Positions 60,602-64,000 of a stretch of DNA of 64,000 nt are shown piece by piece. Source of the stretch: Actomonas sp051209155 (GTDB taxonomy: Bacteria > Verrucomicrobiota > Verrucomicrobiia > Opitutales > Opitutaceae); NCBI GenBank assembly GCA_051209155.1, contig JBPJGB010000001.1; one strand, 5' to 3'. A model generated the notes under the pieces. The model ran no database searches. It had not been told where the DNA came from and saw only the letters and a program-made list of their open reading frames with translations. Position numbers and translations under genes: made by a program. Each line of letters begins with the position of its first letter. Within the stretch, counting starts at the first letter, position 1.

Positions 60602-63547
60602 ATGACCTTGTTTCCCGGACAAAGTGTCCGCCGCTCGTTGTTTTGTCGCCAGTTGGTTTCCGTCATCGGCATGGTGGCCGGCCTGCTTTCCTCCTTTGGT
60701 CCGGTCAGGGCACAATCAGGGGTTTTGGTCGGGCATGGCGAAAACCAGCGTGGAGAACTAAACGCCCCCATCCCAACGCTGGTCACCACGCCACGCCTCC
60801 TCGCGTCCGGCATAAAACGCGTCCATACCACCGCCTGGGCTTCGTTCCTGTTGACCAATGACAACACCTTGTTGGCTTCCGGCTATAGCCCGGCTGGCAA
60901 TTGGAACGGCGATACTTCGGCCTACGAAGCCTTCACTCCGATCGCCACCGAGGTGTCCGATTTCTCCGCCGTCTACAACATCGTGGTCATGGTGGATGGA
61001 CTGGGTCGTGCGACCGGCTGGGGGCGAAATACGGTCGGCCAAGTCGGTCCGAATTTGCCTGACCCGGTCACCACGCGGGTTGAGATCAGCACCGAGGTGG
61101 CCAGCGTCGCTGCCGGGGACGTGAACACCCTGTGGGTCAAGACAGATGGCTCGCTCTGGGGCATGGGAGGAAATTTCGGCAACCCATTCGCACTACCGGA
61201 CCGACCGGAGATCAGCGGGCCGGTGCAGTTCGCGAGTGGAGTCACCCAGGCGATCAACGGCGGCAACACGGCATTGTTCATCAAGTCCGACGGCTCACTT
61301 TGGGGGGCCGGCATTAACTACTGGGGACAGCTCGGCCTAGGTCATCGGGAGAATCAGGATGCGCCGGTCAAAGTCGCCGACAACGTGTTGAGCGCATCGT
61401 CAGCCGGGGGTCACACCATGTTCATCGACCAAACCGGCACGCTGTGGGGAATGGGGTTTTGTGAAAACGGCGAACTGGGTCCCAACGCCAGTCACCCTCA
61501 ACTCACTCCGGTAGTTATCGCCTCAAACGTAGCCAGTGTCTCGACCGGCATCTACGGAACCCTCTTCGTCGATCGCAACGGAACGGCTTGGGGATATGGC
61601 CAGAACAATTCAGGTCAACTGGGGCTCGGCGACACGATCGACCGCGCGGTGCCGACTCCGATTATGGACGACGTCGAAGCCGTGAGTCTGAGCACCTACA
61701 ATGGACTGATCCTCAAAAAGGACGGCACGGCGTGGGGCATGGGATTGGGCAGCACCGGCCAACTCGGTCCATCGACCACTGTCTTCTCCTACGAGCCGCA
61801 GCGATCAATCTCGCGGGTGCGTTCCATCTCGTCCGAAGCCTATACAACATTTTTTATCCGCGACGATCTCACCCTGTGGGCCGTTGGATCCAACGACCGC
61901 AATCTGCGCGGCCTGCCGGGAACCACCCCGTATTCCGACCACGCCAACTTGGTGGCCACCTCGGTGGTCAAAGTTTCCAACAGCAACAATCACGCAATGT
62001 TCATCAAGTCCGACGGCACGCTGTGGTTTCTCGGCAGTCGCGACAATGGACGTTGGGGCATTCCTTTCACGCCCTACCAATTGGAGCCGGAGCAAATCGC
62101 CACCGGCGCCATTGATGTCGCAGCGCGCGCCGGCAATTCCTACTACGTCGACTCTGATGGCATCCTATGGGGCTCCGGAGAGAACGCCCACTATCAGCTC
62201 GGCCAGGGACACACCAATCAGGTCCAACGCTTCACCCAAATCGCGACCGATGTTGCCCAAGTTGCCGCAGGGGAAATCCATACTCTGTTCATCAAAACGG
62301 ACGGCAGTCTTTGGGGGATGGGACGCAGCGTCACGGGCGAACTCGGCACCGGCACCGGCACTGAAGCACCGACACCCGTATTCATTGCGCACAACGTAGC
62401 AGCCGCCGCCACCGGCCAATCGAATTCCTACTTCCTCACCAAGGACGGCAGACTGTGGGGGTTGGGCATCAATACCCAGCAGCAGCTCGGGGTTGGAGGC
62501 AGCGAGTTCCGCAACGATGTTCCGCGTCTGATTGCCACCGGTGTCAGAAAATTCGCCGCCGGAACCTACCACGTTGTCTGGATCGACCAAAATGGCGAAC
62601 TCTGGGGCCGGGGCCGGGCGGCCTTCGGCGAACTCTCGCTTCCTCTCGCCGATTTCGTTGATGCCCCCCGACACCTGGCCAGTCAGGTGCTGACCGTCGC
62701 GGCCAGCCAAACGCGCACCCTCTACACCCAGGTCCCCGAGTCCTACCTCACCAACCTGTCCACGCGTGTCCGGATTCCGGATACAGGGGGCGGCCGTCTC
62801 TCCGCCGGCTTTGTCATCAGCGGCAACGAGCCGCTCACCGCGCTCATTCGTGCCGTCGGGCCCACCTTGGCCACGGTCGATGTCGAGGGCGCCATGCCCG
62901 ATCCGTCGCTGCAGCTCTTCAACGCCAACGGTGACCTGATCGCCACCAACGAGGACTGGGGTGACTCCAATGGCGCCCAAATCGCGTCCGTCGCCGCCGA
63001 GTTGGGCGCTTTCGCGCTGCCGGCCGGCAGCGCCGATTCCGCCATGCTCGTCACCCTGCCGCCCGGCGGCTACTCCGCCGTGATCGATCGCGGCGACACT
63101 CCCGGCGGGGTGGTCTTGCTCGAGGTCTACAACCGCCACCCGCGCTCTTGGCGCTCGCGCCTCGTCAACCTCTCCGTGCGCACCCATGCCGGCAACGGCG
63201 ACGACACGCTTACTGCCGGCTTCGTCGTTGAGGGCGAGCGCGACGCCCGTCTCCTTGTGCGGGCCGTCGGCCCGACCTTGGGCGACTACGGCGTGCCCGG
63301 CGTGCTAGCCGATCCGCAACTCGCCGTCCTGCGCGGCTCGACCACCCTCGCCACCAACGACGACTGGGCAGGCGACCCCGCAATCACCGCCGACGCCAAC
63401 GACATCGGCGCCTTTGCCCTGCCCACCGAAAGCCGCGACGCCGCCGCCATCGTCGGCCTGCCGGCCGGTGTTTACTCCAGCCAGGTCCGCACCAAGTCCG
63501 ACGCCACCGGCAACGCCATCATCGAAGTCTACTTGGTCGACAACTGA
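60602..63547 (+). CDS. Secreted RCC1-repeat protein with paired C-terminal domains
   Basis: 981 residues from ATG 60602. A hydrophobic N-terminus (LVSVIGMVAGLLSSFGPVRAQS) is a signal peptide. Residues about 40-700 contain about 13 RCC1-type blades with a recurring G-[ST]-L-W-G-x-G-x-N-x-x-G-Q-L-G pattern, expected to fold as beta-propellers. The end holds two copies of an about 130-residue beta domain with the shared motif LIRAVGPTL / LVRAVGPTL, ADPQL or PDPSL, and DW-GAFALP, common at the C-terminus of verrucomicrobial exported proteins. It may bind ligands at the cell surface. No enzyme motif is seen. Confidence 0.85.
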   Translation: MTLFPGQSVRRSLFCRQLVSVIGMVAGLLSSFGPVRAQSGVLVGHGENQRGELNAPIPTLVTTPRLLASGIKRVHTTAWASFLLTNDNTLLASGYSPAGNWNGDTSAYEAFTPIATEVSDFSAVYNIVVMVDGLGRATGWGRNTVGQVGPNLPDPVTTRVEISTEVASVAAGDVNTLWVKTDGSLWGMGGNFGNPFALPDRPEISGPVQFASGVTQAINGGNTALFIKSDGSLWGAGINYWGQLGLGHRENQDAPVKVADNVLSASSAGGHTMFIDQTGTLWGMGFCENGELGPNASHPQLTPVVIASNVASVSTGIYGTLFVDRNGTAWGYGQNNSGQLGLGDTIDRAVPTPIMDDVEAVSLSTYNGLILKKDGTAWGMGLGSTGQLGPSTTVFSYEPQRSISRVRSISSEAYTTFFIRDDLTLWAVGSNDRNLRGLPGTTPYSDHANLVATSVVKVSNSNNHAMFIKSDGTLWFLGSRDNGRWGIPFTPYQLEPEQIATGAIDVAARAGNSYYVDSDGILWGSGENAHYQLGQGHTNQVQRFTQIATDVAQVAAGEIHTLFIKTDGSLWGMGRSVTGELGTGTGTEAPTPVFIAHNVAAAATGQSNSYFLTKDGRLWGLGINTQQQLGVGGSEFRNDVPRLIATGVRKFAAGTYHVVWIDQNGELWGRGRAAFGELSLPLADFVDAPRHLASQVLTVAASQTRTLYTQVPESYLTNLSTRVRIPDTGGGRLSAGFVISGNEPLTALIRAVGPTLATVDVEGAMPDPSLQLFNANGDLIATNEDWGDSNGAQIASVAAELGAFALPAGSADSAMLVTLPPGGYSAVIDRGDTPGGVVLLEVYNRHPRSWRSRLVNLSVRTHAGNGDDTLTAGFVVEGERDARLLVRAVGPTLGDYGVPGVLADPQLAVLRGSTTLATNDDWAGDPAITADANDIGAFALPTESRDAAAIVGLPAGVYSSQVRTKSDATGNAIIEVYLVDN

Positions 63548-63577
63548 TTCGAGCGACCTTGGTGGAAGGGGCCTAGC

Positions 63578-64000
63578 CTACCCGCGCTGTGCGATCGCGG
63601 CGACGGTTTCCTGGGCGGAGACGACCACGCCGCCTGGCTTTTCGACCGTGATCACAAAGGCCACCGGGCGATCGACGGGCAGTGCGGCGCGGATCGGCAC
63701 GACAACCTCTCCGGCGTTTGCCGGGATGTCGAAGACACCGCCGTCCACCGGGCGCTCGTCGCGCTCGGGGTCGACGATCCACAATTGATACTGCGCCTGC
63801 GTCGGATCGTTGGCCGGCAAACCCGCGAAACGCATGTAGCCCTGCTGGCTGTCGTCGGACCACACCACGTCGCCACTCAATCCGCCGTAGTCGGCCAGGC
63901 CGGCGAAATCCAAACGCACGGCGTCGCTCGCTTCGAGCAGCGCGCTGCGGGCTTCCGCCGGCGAGGGGAGCGCTGGCTCGGGTTGCGTGCCTTGCACCAT
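63578..64000 (-). CDS. Anti-sigma-K factor RskA-like, C-terminal part (cut by window edge)
   Basis: The last 140 codons of a minus-strand gene that runs off the right end. The pattern GYMRFAGLPANDPTQAQYQLWIVDPERDERPVDGGVFDIPANAGEVVV, then PVAFVITVEKPGGVVVS, matches the periplasmic domain of RskA-type anti-sigma factors, which hold an ECF sigma factor at the membrane. The membrane helix and cytosolic zinc-finger part must lie beyond 64000. An ECF sigma gene is expected further upstream. Confidence 0.8.
   Translation of the reverse strand: MVQGTQPEPALPSPAEARSALLEASDAVRLDFAGLADYGGLSGDVVWSDDSQQGYMRFAGLPANDPTQAQYQLWIVDPERDERPVDGGVFDIPANAGEVVVPIRAALPVDRPVAFVITVEKPGGVVVSAQETVAAIAQRG

Overview
The window is a GC-rich bacterial chromosome segment. 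It most resembles Verrucomicrobiota, order Opitutales (Opitutaceae-like). The reasons are a DUF5069 protein, secreted proteins ending in a verrucomicrobial-type repeat with an 'RAVGPTL' motif, a pyrophosphate-type PEP carboxykinase, two TonB C-terminal-domain proteins, and many lineage-type palindromic repeats. This placement is an inference from gene content; no rRNA or tRNA gene was seen.

Layout. 1-13.5 kb: mostly minus-strand housekeeping and transport genes (ppnP, an amidohydrolase, an AmpG-like permease, a large gltB, a glutaredoxin, and a DUF3857-transglutaminase-DUF2569 protein). 13.7-15.7 kb: recA with an overlapping Sel1-repeat gene. 15.7-21.3 kb: an island of visibly lower GC and different codon use. 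It carries a SIR2-like NADase, a HerA/FtsK-type ATPase coupled by an ATGA overlap, and a GHKL ATPase fused to a PD-(D/E)XK-type nuclease, and its right edge abuts a truncated copy of the next gene. 21.5-27.2 kb: a secreted protein and an ABC-type exporter (ATPase, FtsX-like permease, HlyD-like adaptor). 27.3-33.4 kb: mnmE, mnmG, a PhoB/PhoR-like two-component pair and trmB; mnmE and mnmG contain parS-like palindromes. 33.6-40.2 kb: the complete F1Fo ATP synthase operon atpBEFHAGDC. 40.4-41.5 kb: a secreted Ala-rich protein with six 26-residue repeats. 41.6-44.5 kb: a ferrous iron operon (feoA, feoA, feoB and a tiny Cys-rich membrane protein) behind a Fur-like palindrome. 44.5-53 kb: FKBP, VOC and triple TonB_C proteins, a SulP transporter, PPi-PEPCK and queC. 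53.2-58.2 kb: a plus-strand block with an HDAC-like deacetylase, an RNase D-like exonuclease, and oleC and oleD (beta-lactone/olefin pathway) without oleA or oleB. 58.4-64 kb: two divergent RNA methyltransferases, a large RCC1-repeat secreted protein, and a truncated anti-sigma factor (RskA type) at the edge.

How genes work together. The mnmE-mnmG-(parS)-atp arrangement echoes the origin-proximal gidA/par/atp neighbourhood of many bacteria, so the region may lie near oriC, although parAB, rsmG and dnaA are not in the window. The SIR2-HerA pair matches a known NAD-depleting anti-phage module (SIR2-HerA/Nezha). The adjoining GHKL-nuclease gene makes it a candidate extended or composite defence locus and is the best candidate here for something undescribed. 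Several different palindromic repeat families sit between genes. Three touch coding sequence: in-frame inserts in oleC and oleD, and a repeat that supplies the start codon of an rRNA methyltransferase.
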